Of a DNA stretch of 51,463 nucleotides, positions 36,042 to 43,296 are shown one piece after another. Numbering within the stretch: the stretch's first letter is position 1; the number at the start of each line of letters is the position of its first letter. The notes under the pieces are model-generated. The model worked only from the letters and a program-made list of their open reading frames with translations. It was not told the DNA's origin and made no database searches. The stretch lies in contig CAKVGW010000004.1 of NCBI GenBank assembly GCA_934747325.1, positions 1-51,463 of the forward strand. Direction: 5' to 3'. This DNA comes from an uncultured Candidatus Melainabacteria bacterium (GTDB lineage Bacteria; Cyanobacteriota; Vampirovibrionia; Gastranaerophilales; Gastranaerophilaceae). The position numbers were made by a program, and so were the translations under genes.

Positions 36042-37493
36042 GTGAAAAAAATATTAGTAATATTTTTTATAATACAATTGATATTAGCTCAAGTACCTTC
36101 TTACGCTGCTTTTTGGCATAAAGACGATTTGGGTAATAAAATCAAACAAGAGGAATATCCTGACAGTAAAGATGTTGAACCAAAAGCTGATGAAGTCGCT
36201 GTTATAAAAGGCGGAGTAGAAAACTCAATTGACATTTCACTAGAAGAATGTATAAAATTTGCTTTAGGGAACAATCCTCGAATACAAGCGGCTATGCAGG
36301 ATGTATTCGCATCTGATTATAGAATAAGGCAGGCATGGGCGTCTTATTTCCCTCAATTTGGTTGGCAAACAGGTTACACCAGAATAAGACAACTTCAATT
36401 ATCAGACGTGTTTAGACAAAATTTAGTGTTTAACTATTTTGTACTTGGACAAATAAGTGCTTCTCAAATGCTTTACGACTTTGGTGTAACTCAAAATCAA
36501 GTTACAATAAGAAAGTTAGACAATCAAGGCTACAAAATTACTTTGACAGGCACTGTAAATGATGTGATTTGCGAAGTTAAAAAGTCTTATTACAGCCTTC
36601 AATATGCGATTGAAGCCAAGAAGGTTGCAGAGGATATGGTTGCTAAATATTCTGCGTTTTACGACCAAGCAAAAGCGTTTTATACTGTCGGTACAAAACC
36701 AAAGGTTGATGTAACGATAGCGGAAGTTAATTTATCAAATGCTAAATTAACATTAATTCAGGCTGAAAATGCTGTTGATATTGCTATGGCAAAATTAAAT
36801 AATGCGATGGGTTTACCGTATTTTAACAAATATAAAATTAATGAGAGTTTAAGATACGAACCTTGTGATGTAACTTTAGAATCTGCAATCAAGATTGCAC
36901 AAGAATCGCGTCCTGAATTTCAATTGGCGGAAGTTAAGGTAGAAGAAGCTCGTCAAAACGTTAAATTGGTTAAGAAATCGTATTTTCCACAATTGAGTGT
37001 TGAAGGACAATTCCAAGTCGGTGGTAGAACTCCTGCTTCTAACTATGGTTATAATTTCGGTGGATACTTGAATTTCCCGACTATTAACGGAATGTTGATT
37101 AAAAATGAAATCAAAGAGGCAAAAGCTTTACACTCAAAAGAACAAGCAAATGCAATTAATACGAAAAACAATATTTACTACGAAGTTCAAGAATCGTATT
37201 TTTCTTTAAAAGAAAAGAAAAATAAAATTCCTGTAGCGTTTTTGGGAATGAAACAGGCAAAAGAAAACTATGAACTTTCTTATGGCAGATATAAAGTTGG
37301 AGTTGGTAACCCTGTTGAACTCAAAGAGGCACAAGTTCAGTACCAAAATGCACAATTGACGTATTATCAAACAATGTATGAATATAATACTGCTCGCGCA
37401 ACTTTAGAAAAAGTTATTGGTAAAAATATTGCAAATGGCGAAGTTGAATTGAATAAGAATGCGAAAGTGAAGACTAAGGGTAAGAAGAAATAG
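36042..37493 (+). CDS. TolC-family outer-membrane efflux channel
   Basis: This is the outer-membrane exit duct for the RND pump, evidence of a diderm envelope. The 483-residue precursor has a signal peptide (KKILVIFFIIQLILAQVPSYA, cleavage about residue 22), then a Glu/Asp/Lys-rich linker and two long duplicated helical hairpin domains: ISLEECIKFALGNNPRIQAA (about 65-84) and VTLESAIKIAQESRPEFQLA (about 281-300) are the paired domain starts. The C-terminus is a Lys-rich tail. Initiation is at GTG 36042, 16 bp after the permease stop. Confidence 0.93.
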   Translation: MKKILVIFFIIQLILAQVPSYAAFWHKDDLGNKIKQEEYPDSKDVEPKADEVAVIKGGVENSIDISLEECIKFALGNNPRIQAAMQDVFASDYRIRQAWASYFPQFGWQTGYTRIRQLQLSDVFRQNLVFNYFVLGQISASQMLYDFGVTQNQVTIRKLDNQGYKITLTGTVNDVICEVKKSYYSLQYAIEAKKVAEDMVAKYSAFYDQAKAFYTVGTKPKVDVTIAEVNLSNAKLTLIQAENAVDIAMAKLNNAMGLPYFNKYKINESLRYEPCDVTLESAIKIAQESRPEFQLAEVKVEEARQNVKLVKKSYFPQLSVEGQFQVGGRTPASNYGYNFGGYLNFPTINGMLIKNEIKEAKALHSKEQANAINTKNNIYYEVQESYFSLKEKKNKIPVAFLGMKQAKENYELSYGRYKVGVGNPVELKEAQVQYQNAQLTYYQTMYEYNTARATLEKVIGKNIANGEVELNKNAKVKTKGKKK

Positions 37494-37510
37494 AATTTGT
37501 TTTTGTAGAC

Positions 37511-37550
37511 ACCTCACCCTAGCCCTCTCCTGTAAGGAGAGGGAATAACC
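37511..37550. repeat. dispersed CCCTCACCCTA repeat, best-preserved copy with hairpin
   Basis: ACCTCACCCTAG is followed by an 8-bp perfect stem (CCCTCTCC / GGAGAGGG) and AATAACC. It lies between the efflux operon and the CooC-like gene. It may also act as a weak terminator, but no T run follows. Confidence 0.6.
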
Positions 37551-37655
37551 TAAAGTCGTTCATATCCAAACTAATCTTCCATGGATAGGAAGGTTGTGCC
37601 GAAAAATTTAAAACCTTTCCATTTTCATGTTAAAATAAACAAAAGAGGTATTATT

Positions 37656-38408
37656 TTGACGATAAAAATAGCAATAACAGGAAAAAGCGGAAGTGGGAAA
37701 ACAACTTTAACAAAAGCGTTTTTAAATGTTTTACAAAAAAACTTCCCCGAAAAATCAATCTTATTGTTTGATAATGATTTAACATCAGAACTCGGTCACT
37801 CATTCGGACTTGATATCAGAAATACGATTTATGGTATCAGAAGCGGTAAACACGAATACAAAACAGGTATTCCCGAAGGCATGTCTAAACATGAATACGT
37901 TGAATGGGCAATGGAAGACATTATTGAACCTTTAAACGAGAACGTCGATATTATTACTTCTTGGTTTGTAGGTGCAAAAGATTGTAGATGCCCTATAACA
38001 GGTCAAATTAATGACGCTTGCCAAAAACTAATAGAACGCTATGATTTTGTGCTTTTTGATTGCGAATTTGATTTGAAATACTTAAACCAACTTGTAGATA
38101 CTGATATAGATTTAACTCTTGTTGTTGCAAACCCGACAATTGATTCTATTAATTTAGCTAAGCGCATAAGTGAATTTTCTGCTAAATACGCAGTTGGCGG
38201 TCAAATGGGTGTTGTTATAAATAAAGTTAAAAACGAAGATTTAAACGCGATTTCTGAACAATTAAAAACTGCAGATGTTGAAGTTTTAGGCAGCATTCCT
38301 TTTGATGAGCATTTGGCAACCGGTGTTGTTGATAGAAAATCAGAAATTGTATCAGAAGCTTTAAATCAGTTTTATTTTAGATTAAATTTACCTCAGGAGA
38401 ACAGATGA
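37656..38408 (+). CDS. CooC/MinD-like P-loop ATPase
   Basis: This is an SRPBC-independent, SIMIBI-class ATPase resembling the CooC nickel-insertion ATPase. The N-terminus TIKIAITGKSGSGKTTLTKAF holds the deviant/regular Walker A (key GKSGSGKTT), followed by LLFDNDLTSELGHSFG, and a Walker B-like FVLFDCEFDLKYL. Cys residues DCRCPIT at about 130-136 could bind a metal. I choose TTG 37656 as start (AAAAGAGG 6 bases upstream), giving 250 residues; the ATG at 37581 adds a basic, non-family N-terminus. The stop overlaps folD by 4 bp (ATGA). No CO dehydrogenase is in the window, so its client is unknown. Confidence 0.8.
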   Translation: MTIKIAITGKSGSGKTTLTKAFLNVLQKNFPEKSILLFDNDLTSELGHSFGLDIRNTIYGIRSGKHEYKTGIPEGMSKHEYVEWAMEDIIEPLNENVDIITSWFVGAKDCRCPITGQINDACQKLIERYDFVLFDCEFDLKYLNQLVDTDIDLTLVVANPTIDSINLAKRISEFSAKYAVGGQMGVVINKVKNEDLNAISEQLKTADVEVLGSIPFDEHLATGVVDRKSEIVSEALNQFYFRLNLPQENR

Positions 38409-39226
38409 TAATTTTAGACGGTAAAGCATTATCTTTAAAAATATTGGAACAAGTTAAAGAGAGGGTTGCTAAATTAGAAAAACAACCTCATCTTGTTGTA
38501 ATTTTGGTTGGCGGAAATCCTGCGAGCAAGATTTATGTTAATAATAAAAAGAAAGCTGCGGAAAAAGTCGGGATTAAATCTACCGTTATTGAAATGAGTG
38601 CAGATGTTTCTGAAAAAGAATTACTTTCAACAATTGAAAAGCTTAATAATGATTCTGATGTAACAGGAATTTTGGTACAGTTACCGCTTCCTAAACATAT
38701 TGATAAAAACAAAGTTATTTTAGCAATCTCACCAAAAAAAGATGTTGACGGGTTTACTCCTGAAAATGTCGGTAAGATGGTTATCGGTTTAGAACCTTAT
38801 TTTTATCCTGCAACACCGCAAGGTATAATGATGCTTTTAGATGAATATAATATTCCAATGGAAGGCAAAGAGGCGGTCGTAATAGGACGTTCTAACATTG
38901 TTGGCAGACCTATGGCTCAACTTCTACTAAAACGCAATGCAACGGTTACAATGTGCCATTCATTTACACAAGATATTCAAGACAAAATAAAAACCGCTGA
39001 TATTGTTATATCTGCGGTTGGTAAAAAGATTGTAAGATGTAAGATGGTTAAAAAAAATTCTTGTATTGTTGACGTTGGAATATTTAGGGATTCTAACGGC
39101 AAACTGACCGGTGATGTAGATTTTGATTTAGTATCACCGACTTGTGGTTATATTTCACCGGTTCCCGGTGGCGTTGGTCCAATGACCATAGCTTCTTTAA
39201 TGTACAATGCTTCAAAGGTTTATTAA
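38405..39226 (+). CDS. folD: bifunctional methylene-THF dehydrogenase / methenyl-THF cyclohydrolase
   Basis: FolD interconverts 5,10-methylene-, methenyl- and 10-formyl-THF, feeding purine and formyl-Met synthesis. The 273 residues match well: LVVILVGGNPASKIYVNNKKKAAEKVGI (catalytic Tyr and Lys; key SKIYVNNKKK near 42-51), TGILVQLPLPKHID, PKKDVDGFTPENVG (about 111-124), the Rossmann GRSNIVGRPMAQLL (about 163-176) and PVPGGVGPMTIASL near the end. It overlaps the CooC-like gene by 4 bp, ATGA, suggesting coupled translation. Confidence 0.96.
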   Translation: MIILDGKALSLKILEQVKERVAKLEKQPHLVVILVGGNPASKIYVNNKKKAAEKVGIKSTVIEMSADVSEKELLSTIEKLNNDSDVTGILVQLPLPKHIDKNKVILAISPKKDVDGFTPENVGKMVIGLEPYFYPATPQGIMMLLDEYNIPMEGKEAVVIGRSNIVGRPMAQLLLKRNATVTMCHSFTQDIQDKIKTADIVISAVGKKIVRCKMVKKNSCIVDVGIFRDSNGKLTGDVDFDLVSPTCGYISPVPGGVGPMTIASLMYNASKVY

Positions 39227-39255
39227 TTAAGGAGGGCGAAACCCTCGACTTAATA

Positions 39256-39687
39256 TTATGATTGTAATAAACCTGTATCTTGAGCAGCTGTAGAAGTTGC
39301 TGATTTTTCGCTTTCTTTTTGAGCTCTTAATTCTTCTAACATTGTATCGTACATAGTTTTCATTGTATCATATTCAATGTCTAAATCTGCTAATTCTAAT
39401 GATAGTTCTTCATCATATTGTTTAACTTTAGCGTGTGCATATTTATCAGCAAGCATTTCGTTTTTGTTATTAGCACTAACTTTAATACCACCTGCTGTTA
39501 ATTCTTTAGTATTGTCGATAGCTGAATCAAATGCGCTTTCCCATTTTTCTTCATACTTAACTTGTTTTTCAAGTTTTGCGCTGTTTGCTTCATACTTAGC
39601 ATTCCAGAAAATAGATTGTTGAGTATAATAGTTGATATCTGCGTTTGTATTTAATAAATTTCCTAATAATGCTGCTGTGTTTGCCAT
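39256..39687 (-). CDS. hypothetical coiled-coil protein, member of the shared-operator gene set
   Basis: The family is not recognised. The 143 residues are nearly all helical: a short N-terminal Ala/Leu/Asn segment (MANTAALLGNLLNTNADINY), then charged heptads (residues 22-55 and 75-125) and a flexible Ser/Ala/Gln-rich end (SATSTAAQDTGLLQS). There is no signal peptide. Size and charge pattern recall small exported filament or translocator proteins; this is inference only. It carries the best-preserved shared-operator promoter and sits alone between convergent folD and rpmB. Confidence 0.75.
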   Translation of the reverse strand: MANTAALLGNLLNTNADINYYTQQSIFWNAKYEANSAKLEKQVKYEEKWESAFDSAIDNTKELTAGGIKVSANNKNEMLADKYAHAKVKQYDEELSLELADLDIEYDTMKTMYDTMLEELRAQKESEKSATSTAAQDTGLLQS

Positions 39688-39708
39688 CTTCTTATACCTT
39701 TTTTAAAT

Positions 39709-39778
39709 CTTACATATATATAAAGTATTTAAAAAAATGTCAATTTCAAGAAGGTATTTATTTGTTACAAAACTTAAC
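39709..39778 (-). promoter_or_regulatory. shared-operator promoter (site d), best copy
   Basis: On the minus strand GTTAAGTTTTGTAAC (39778-39764) is followed after exactly 41 bases by TATATATATGTAAG; a full TTGACA sits in the -35 position, 15-17 bases before the -10. It drives the 143-residue gene. Confidence 0.8.
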
Positions 39779-39787
39779 ATTATAATA

Positions 39788-39823
39788 CAAAAAAGCGGTT
39801 GAGCATAGCTCAACCGCTTTTTT
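39788..39823. terminator. intrinsic terminator downstream of rpmB
   Basis: A 15-bp stem (AAAAAGCGGTTGAGC and its complement) with a 3-base loop and T runs on both exits. On the minus strand it ends rpmB. Confidence 0.9.
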
Positions 39824-39841
39824 AAAATAATTGTTAAAAAA

Positions 39842-40033
39842 CTAAACAGCTTTTTGAACTTTGCCTGCTTTTAAGCAAGAAGTACAAACTGTCATTCTCT
39901 TTGTTTGACCATTTACATTAACTCTAATTTCTTGCAAATTTGGAGTTTGAACTTTTTTAATTTGTTTATGAGAGAATGTTAATTTTGCTGCTTTAATAGG
40001 TTTTTTACCACATACTTCACATTGTTTTGACAT
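39842..40033 (-). CDS. rpmB: 50S ribosomal protein L28
   Basis: The 63 residues match L28: CEVCGKKPIKAAKLTFSHK at the start and LQEIRVNVNGQTKRMTVCTSCLKAGKV. The two Cys pairs (CEVC and CTSC) mark the zinc-binding C+ form. A GGAAAATAG-type site precedes the ATG. It is monocistronic here with its own terminator, between rplA and the coiled-coil gene. Confidence 0.95.
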   Translation of the reverse strand: MSKQCEVCGKKPIKAAKLTFSHKQIKKVQTPNLQEIRVNVNGQTKRMTVCTSCLKAGKVQKAV

Positions 40034-40181
40034 AGTTCTATTTTCCTTCTTTCTACCAGTGTAATTCTAGTCTACCTTAAAAAGAATATTTTTACAAGTA
40101 TTTTAAGTAAAGTATTGTTACAATTTACAGATAAAAAGTATAAAAAAAGATAATGTAAAAAGAATACATTACCTTTTCTAT

Positions 40182-40210
40182 AAAAAAAAGGCTAACCTTT
40201 CGGCTAGCCG
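40182..40210 (-). terminator. intrinsic terminator downstream of rplA
   Basis: On the minus strand GGCTAGCC, a 4-base GAAA loop, GGTTAGCC (G-U pair) and a run of eight T, 8-35 bp past the rplA stop. Confidence 0.9.
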
Positions 40211-40216
40211 TAAATA

Positions 40217-40942
40217 TCAACCAACAATTTCTTTAACTTCTGCTTGAAGGTTCTTTGCATCAATCTTGATGCTTGGTCCCATTGTTGTTGTCAAATAAAT
40301 TGACTTAACATAAGTACCTTTAGCTGCAGAAGGTTTTGCTCTAAGAACTGCATCAACCAATGTTCCATAGTTCTTAACCAAATCTTCGTTAGCGAATTGA
40401 ACCTTACCGATTGGACAGTGAATCATACCCTGTTTATCAGCTCTGAATTCAACTTTACCTGCTTTAGCATCTTTAACTGCTTTAGCAATATCAAGAGTTA
40501 CAGTACCAGTTTTAGGGTTTGGCATCAAGCCTTTAGGACCTAAAACTCTACCTAACTTACCTAACATACCCATACAGTCTGGAGTTGCGATTAATGTATC
40601 GAATTCAAACCAACCGCCAGCGATTTTGTCGATAATTTCTTCTGTTCCGTAGAAATCAGCACCTGCGTCTTTAGCTTCAGTAACTTTTGGTCCTTTTGCG
40701 ATAACGCAAACACGAACTTCTTTACCTAAACCTGCAGGAAGAACAACTGTTGATCTAATTTGTTGTTCTGCGTGTTTAACTTCAATACCTAATCTCATGT
40801 GACATTCAACAGTTTCGTTGAATTTTGCAACTTCTTTAGATACTTCTTGTAATTTAGTAAGAGCATCACGACCGCTAGCCGGTTGTTGGAAATCAGCTAA
40901 CAATTCTTGAAGCTTCTTTTGTTTTTTAGTTATTTTTGACAT
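40217..40942 (-). CDS. rplA: 50S ribosomal protein L1
   Basis: The 241 residues show the L1 core: [29 protein letters not shown] near 39-67, [20 protein letters not shown], the [11 protein letters not shown] signature (about 140-150), and [21 protein letters not shown] near the end. L1 is a 50S stalk protein and translational repressor. It follows rplK by an unusually long 217 bp gap. The ribosome binding site AAAGGAT precedes the ATG. rplJ and rplL, normally next, are absent. Confidence 0.97.
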   Translation of the reverse strand: MSKITKKQKKLQELLADFQQPASGRDALTKLQEVSKEVAKFNETVECHMRLGIEVKHAEQQIRSTVVLPAGLGKEVRVCVIAKGPKVTEAKDAGADFYGTEEIIDKIAGGWFEFDTLIATPDCMGMLGKLGRVLGPKGLMPNPKTGTVTLDIAKAVKDAKAGKVEFRADKQGMIHCPIGKVQFANEDLVKNYGTLVDAVLRAKPSAAKGTYVKSIYLTTTMGPSIKIDAKNLQAEVKEIVG

Positions 40943-41159
40943 TTTTTAAATCCTTTCATGGTGTTAACGGATTTTTCAATCCTTCCATATTATCTCTTTG
41001 TCCCTTATCTAAAAGGGTAGCGAGGTACGAGCTATAAGAACTAACTTCTACACCTCATCGGGCTTTGCCCATACTCTTGGTTGCTCGCGTTAAACGGCTT
41101 ATTCAGCCTCTGCTTGCAATCCGCTTCTCCCACAAGGGGCGAAGGAATAATGCGTTCAA
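40943..41159. other. 217-bp spacer between rplK and rplA
   Basis: This spacer interrupts what is usually a tight rplK-rplA junction. It is richer in G and C than its neighbours and contains repeat-like segments, including CCGCTTCTCCCACAAGGGGC at 41121, close to the family with GGAATAA ends (41121-41150). No open reading frame with a ribosome binding site is present. Confidence 0.5.
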
Positions 41160-41588
41160 TTAGTCTTCTTTAACAGTAACGCCCATAGCTCTGCAAGAGC
41201 CTTTAATCATGTTTACAGCAGCATCCATAGAAGTTGCGTTTAAATCGTTCATTTTAATTTTTGCGATTTCTTCTAATTGAGCTCTTGTAATTTCACCAAC
41301 TTTAGTTTTGTTAGGAACAGCTGAACCTTTTGGAATGTTCAAAGCTTTCTTAATTAAAACTGGAGCTGGAGGTGATTTGATAACAAAAGTGAAACTTCTG
41401 TCTTCGTATACATCAATAATAACAGGGATAATATAGCCTGCTTGAGATTCAGTTTTTGCATTGAACTGTTTGCAGAAATCCATGATATTAACACCGTGTT
41501 GACCTAAAGCCGGACCAACCGGAGGTGATGGATTTGCTTTACCTGCTTGAATTTGTAGTTTAATTTTTCCTACTACTTTTTTTGCCAT
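41160..41588 (-). CDS. rplK: 50S ribosomal protein L11
   Basis: The 142 residues match L11 from end to end: [31 protein letters not shown] (key [14 protein letters not shown] near 17-30), [15 protein letters not shown] and the C-terminal rRNA-binding part [30 protein letters not shown]. It follows nusG after a 145-bp spacer that contains repeat-like sequence. The AAAGGAGAA site precedes the ATG. Confidence 0.97.
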   Translation of the reverse strand: MAKKVVGKIKLQIQAGKANPSPPVGPALGQHGVNIMDFCKQFNAKTESQAGYIIPVIIDVYEDRSFTFVIKSPPAPVLIKKALNIPKGSAVPNKTKVGEITRAQLEEIAKIKMNDLNATSMDAAVNMIKGSCRAMGVTVKED

Positions 41589-41659
41589 TTTGTTCTCCTT
41601 TCGTGGTACTAACGGGGGGCACCCCCTTCCACGTTATTTGTGTTGTGTTTTCAAAGTGA

Positions 41660-41727
41660 AACCCTCACCCGCGTCCGTAACTTTCGCTATGCTCAAGAAC
41701 GGTTGCGACCTCTCCCATGGAGAGAAG
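41660..41727. repeat. dispersed CCCTCACCC / CCTCTCCCATGGAGAG repeat in the nusG-rplK gap
   Basis: AACCCTCACCCGCG at the left and CCTCTCCCATGGAGAG at the right flank a 36-bp GC-richer core. The arms match the 37.5-kb and 26.2-kb copies. Confidence 0.5.
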
Positions 41728-41733
41728 AAGATT

Positions 41734-42345
41734 TTATAACTTTTGAATTTGTTTGTATTCTAATTCAACCGGAGTTTCACGACCGAATATAGAAACCATT
41801 GCTCTAAGCTTAGCCTTATCAGGATAAACTTCTGTAATGTCACCAACAAACTCTGCGAACGGACCTGAAGTGATTCTAACTTTTTCACCAACCTTAACAT
41901 CCATTTCAATTTTTTGAGTTTGAGCTGTTGATCTATGAATAATCTTTTTAATTTCACTGTCTTTTGCAGGAATAGGTTTTTTAGCAGAACCAACGAATTT
42001 AGTAACACCTGCTGTATGTCTTACTACATACCAGCTATCTTCGTCCATAATCATTTCTACTAATACATAACCAGGGAAGATTTTTTCTTCTCTTTCTTGT
42101 TTTCTTCCGCCTTTAATTTGGGTAACAGTCTTTTGAGGAACTTCTACTCTAAAGATTTTATCAGCCATGTTCATATATTCAATACGTTTTTCCAAGTTAC
42201 TTTTAACTTTGTTTTCGTATCCTGAATAAGTGTGAACAATGTACCAACGTTTTTGATTTTTTCTTTCAGAAGACGCATGACTTTCAACTTCTTGAGTTTC
42301 TTCCATCACTTCTTCATTCATGATATTTTCGTCTTTTTCACTCAT
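41734..42345 (-). CDS. nusG: transcription termination/antitermination factor NusG
   Basis: The 203 residues have an acidic N-terminal extension of about 30 residues (SEKDENIMNEEVMEETQEVE), the NGN domain (KRWYIVHTYSGYENKVKSNL near 31-50, IFPGYVLVEMIMDEDSWYVVRHTAGVTKFVG near 85-115) and a C-terminal KOW domain (GEKVRITSGPFAEFVGDITEV, about 148-168). NusG binds RNA polymerase and couples it to Rho or the ribosome. It lies 25 bp after secE. Confidence 0.96.
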   Translation of the reverse strand: MSEKDENIMNEEVMEETQEVESHASSERKNQKRWYIVHTYSGYENKVKSNLEKRIEYMNMADKIFRVEVPQKTVTQIKGGRKQEREEKIFPGYVLVEMIMDEDSWYVVRHTAGVTKFVGSAKKPIPAKDSEIKKIIHRSTAQTQKIEMDVKVGEKVRITSGPFAEFVGDITEVYPDKAKLRAMVSIFGRETPVELEYKQIQKL

Positions 42346-42370
42346 TACTTTTACCCTTTATAAATTTTAA

Positions 42371-42571
42371 TTAAAACTTAGATAACAACATATTGAAAAT
42401 TACATCCACAAAATAAATAAAAACAGTGAATATAAAAACAATAGCAACAACAAAGAATGTTTCTACAACAACCTGATGTTTTTCAGGCCAAGTAATCTTG
42501 CCCCACTCAGTCTTTACGCCTTTAAAATAAGTAATAACATTTTTCTTTATTGTTTCAAAAGTATCATTCAT
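42371..42571 (-). CDS. secE: preprotein translocase subunit SecE
   Basis: The 66 residues have a soluble helix containing VKTEWGKITWPEKHQVVVET (about 19-38) and one TM segment (VVAIVFIFTVFIYFVDVIF, about 42-60), the one-TM form typical outside Enterobacteria. SecE stabilises SecY. It lies between tRNA-Trp and nusG, the usual order. Confidence 0.94.
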   Translation of the reverse strand: MNDTFETIKKNVITYFKGVKTEWGKITWPEKHQVVVETFFVVAIVFIFTVFIYFVDVIFNMLLSKF

Positions 42572-42596
42572 TTTAATAACCTTTTTCTATAAAAAT

Positions 42597-42669
42597 CGCG
42601 CCCTGAAGGACTCGAACCCTCGACATCCGGTTTTGGAGACCGACGTTCTACCAACTGAACTAAGGACGC
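42597..42669 (-). tRNA. tRNA-Trp (anticodon CCA)
   Basis: A full cloverleaf is seen on the minus strand: acceptor GCGTCCT / AGGGCGC (one G-U), D arm with AGTTGGTAGA, anticodon loop CTCCAAA with CCA, and T arm GAGGGTTCGAGTCCTTC. Discriminator G; no encoded CCA. It lies between rpmG and secE, a conserved position in many bacteria. Confidence 0.95.
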
Positions 42670-42819
42670 ATGCGGGTAATTAATACCCATTCCCAGATTA
42701 TTCGGGGATGCAAGTTTTTGTTCCGTTATTAAATCCTTACGGATTTAGCCACTCAACCAAACTCTGGCATCTTGCGGGCTTGCTCGCTATCGCTCAACAT
42801 CGCCCTACCGAAAATCTGG

Positions 42820-42987
42820 TTACTTAGTTTCCTTGTGAGTTGTGTGTTTTTTGCAAGTTGGGCAGTATTTGCTCAATTCTAATCTGTCTTTAACATTCTT
42901 TTTGTTTTTAACAGTTGTGTAATTTCTTTCCTTGCAATCTTCACAAGCTAGAACTACCATTCTATCGTTTTTACCTTTGATACCCAT
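42820..42987 (-). CDS. rpmG: 50S ribosomal protein L33
   Basis: This 55-residue gene starts [18 protein letters not shown], continues [12 protein letters not shown] and ends [15 protein letters not shown]. The two Cys pairs mark the zinc-binding (C+) type. It begins at ATG 42987, with AAAGGAA upstream, and lies ahead of tRNA-Trp and secE, as in many bacteria. A 150-bp spacer with GC-richer repeat-like sequence separates it from the tRNA. Confidence 0.95.
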   Translation of the reverse strand: MGIKGKNDRMVVLACEDCKERNYTTVKNKKNVKDRLELSKYCPTCKKHTTHKETK

Positions 42988-43296
42988 TTTTAAGTTCCTT
43001 TATATTTACCTTTTATTGCTATTTTATAAATAATTTTGACCTTTTTAAAAAGAATGTGCTGAACACATTCTTTCTTTAAATCGGCGTATAAGTTAATACT
43101 AAAATAAACATAAATAAATTGCAAATTATTGTAAAGATTTTTTAAAATTTGTTTTAATCAAACAACAATCACACCTTGAGCGTACAGCTAATGACAATAA
43201 TAACATACAAAATTAATGGTATAAAAATTTGCACACTACCCTTTCTTCAATTTAGAAAAACTTTTATGCTAAAATAAATTCAAAGAGGAGTAAAAA
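42988..43296. other. AT-rich divergent intergenic region, rpmG / glmU
   Basis: It holds the leader and promoter of rpmG, a hairpin at 43049-43073, an extended -10-like TATGCTAAAAT (43265-43275) in front of glmU with no clear -35, and no convincing open reading frame. Nothing else is recognised. Confidence 0.5.
43049..43073 (-). terminator. hairpin with U tract upstream of rpmG
   Basis: A 10-bp perfect stem AAAGAATGTG / CACATTCTTT with a 5-base loop; on the minus strand a T-rich tail follows. No minus-strand gene is seen before it, so it either isolates rpmG from antisense transcription of glmU or is part of the rpmG leader. Confidence 0.45.

Noticed and set aside
42781..42819. A second tRNA or small RNA between rpmG and tRNA-Trp
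   Set aside because: No cloverleaf or terminator can be drawn; the segment looks like repeat remnants.
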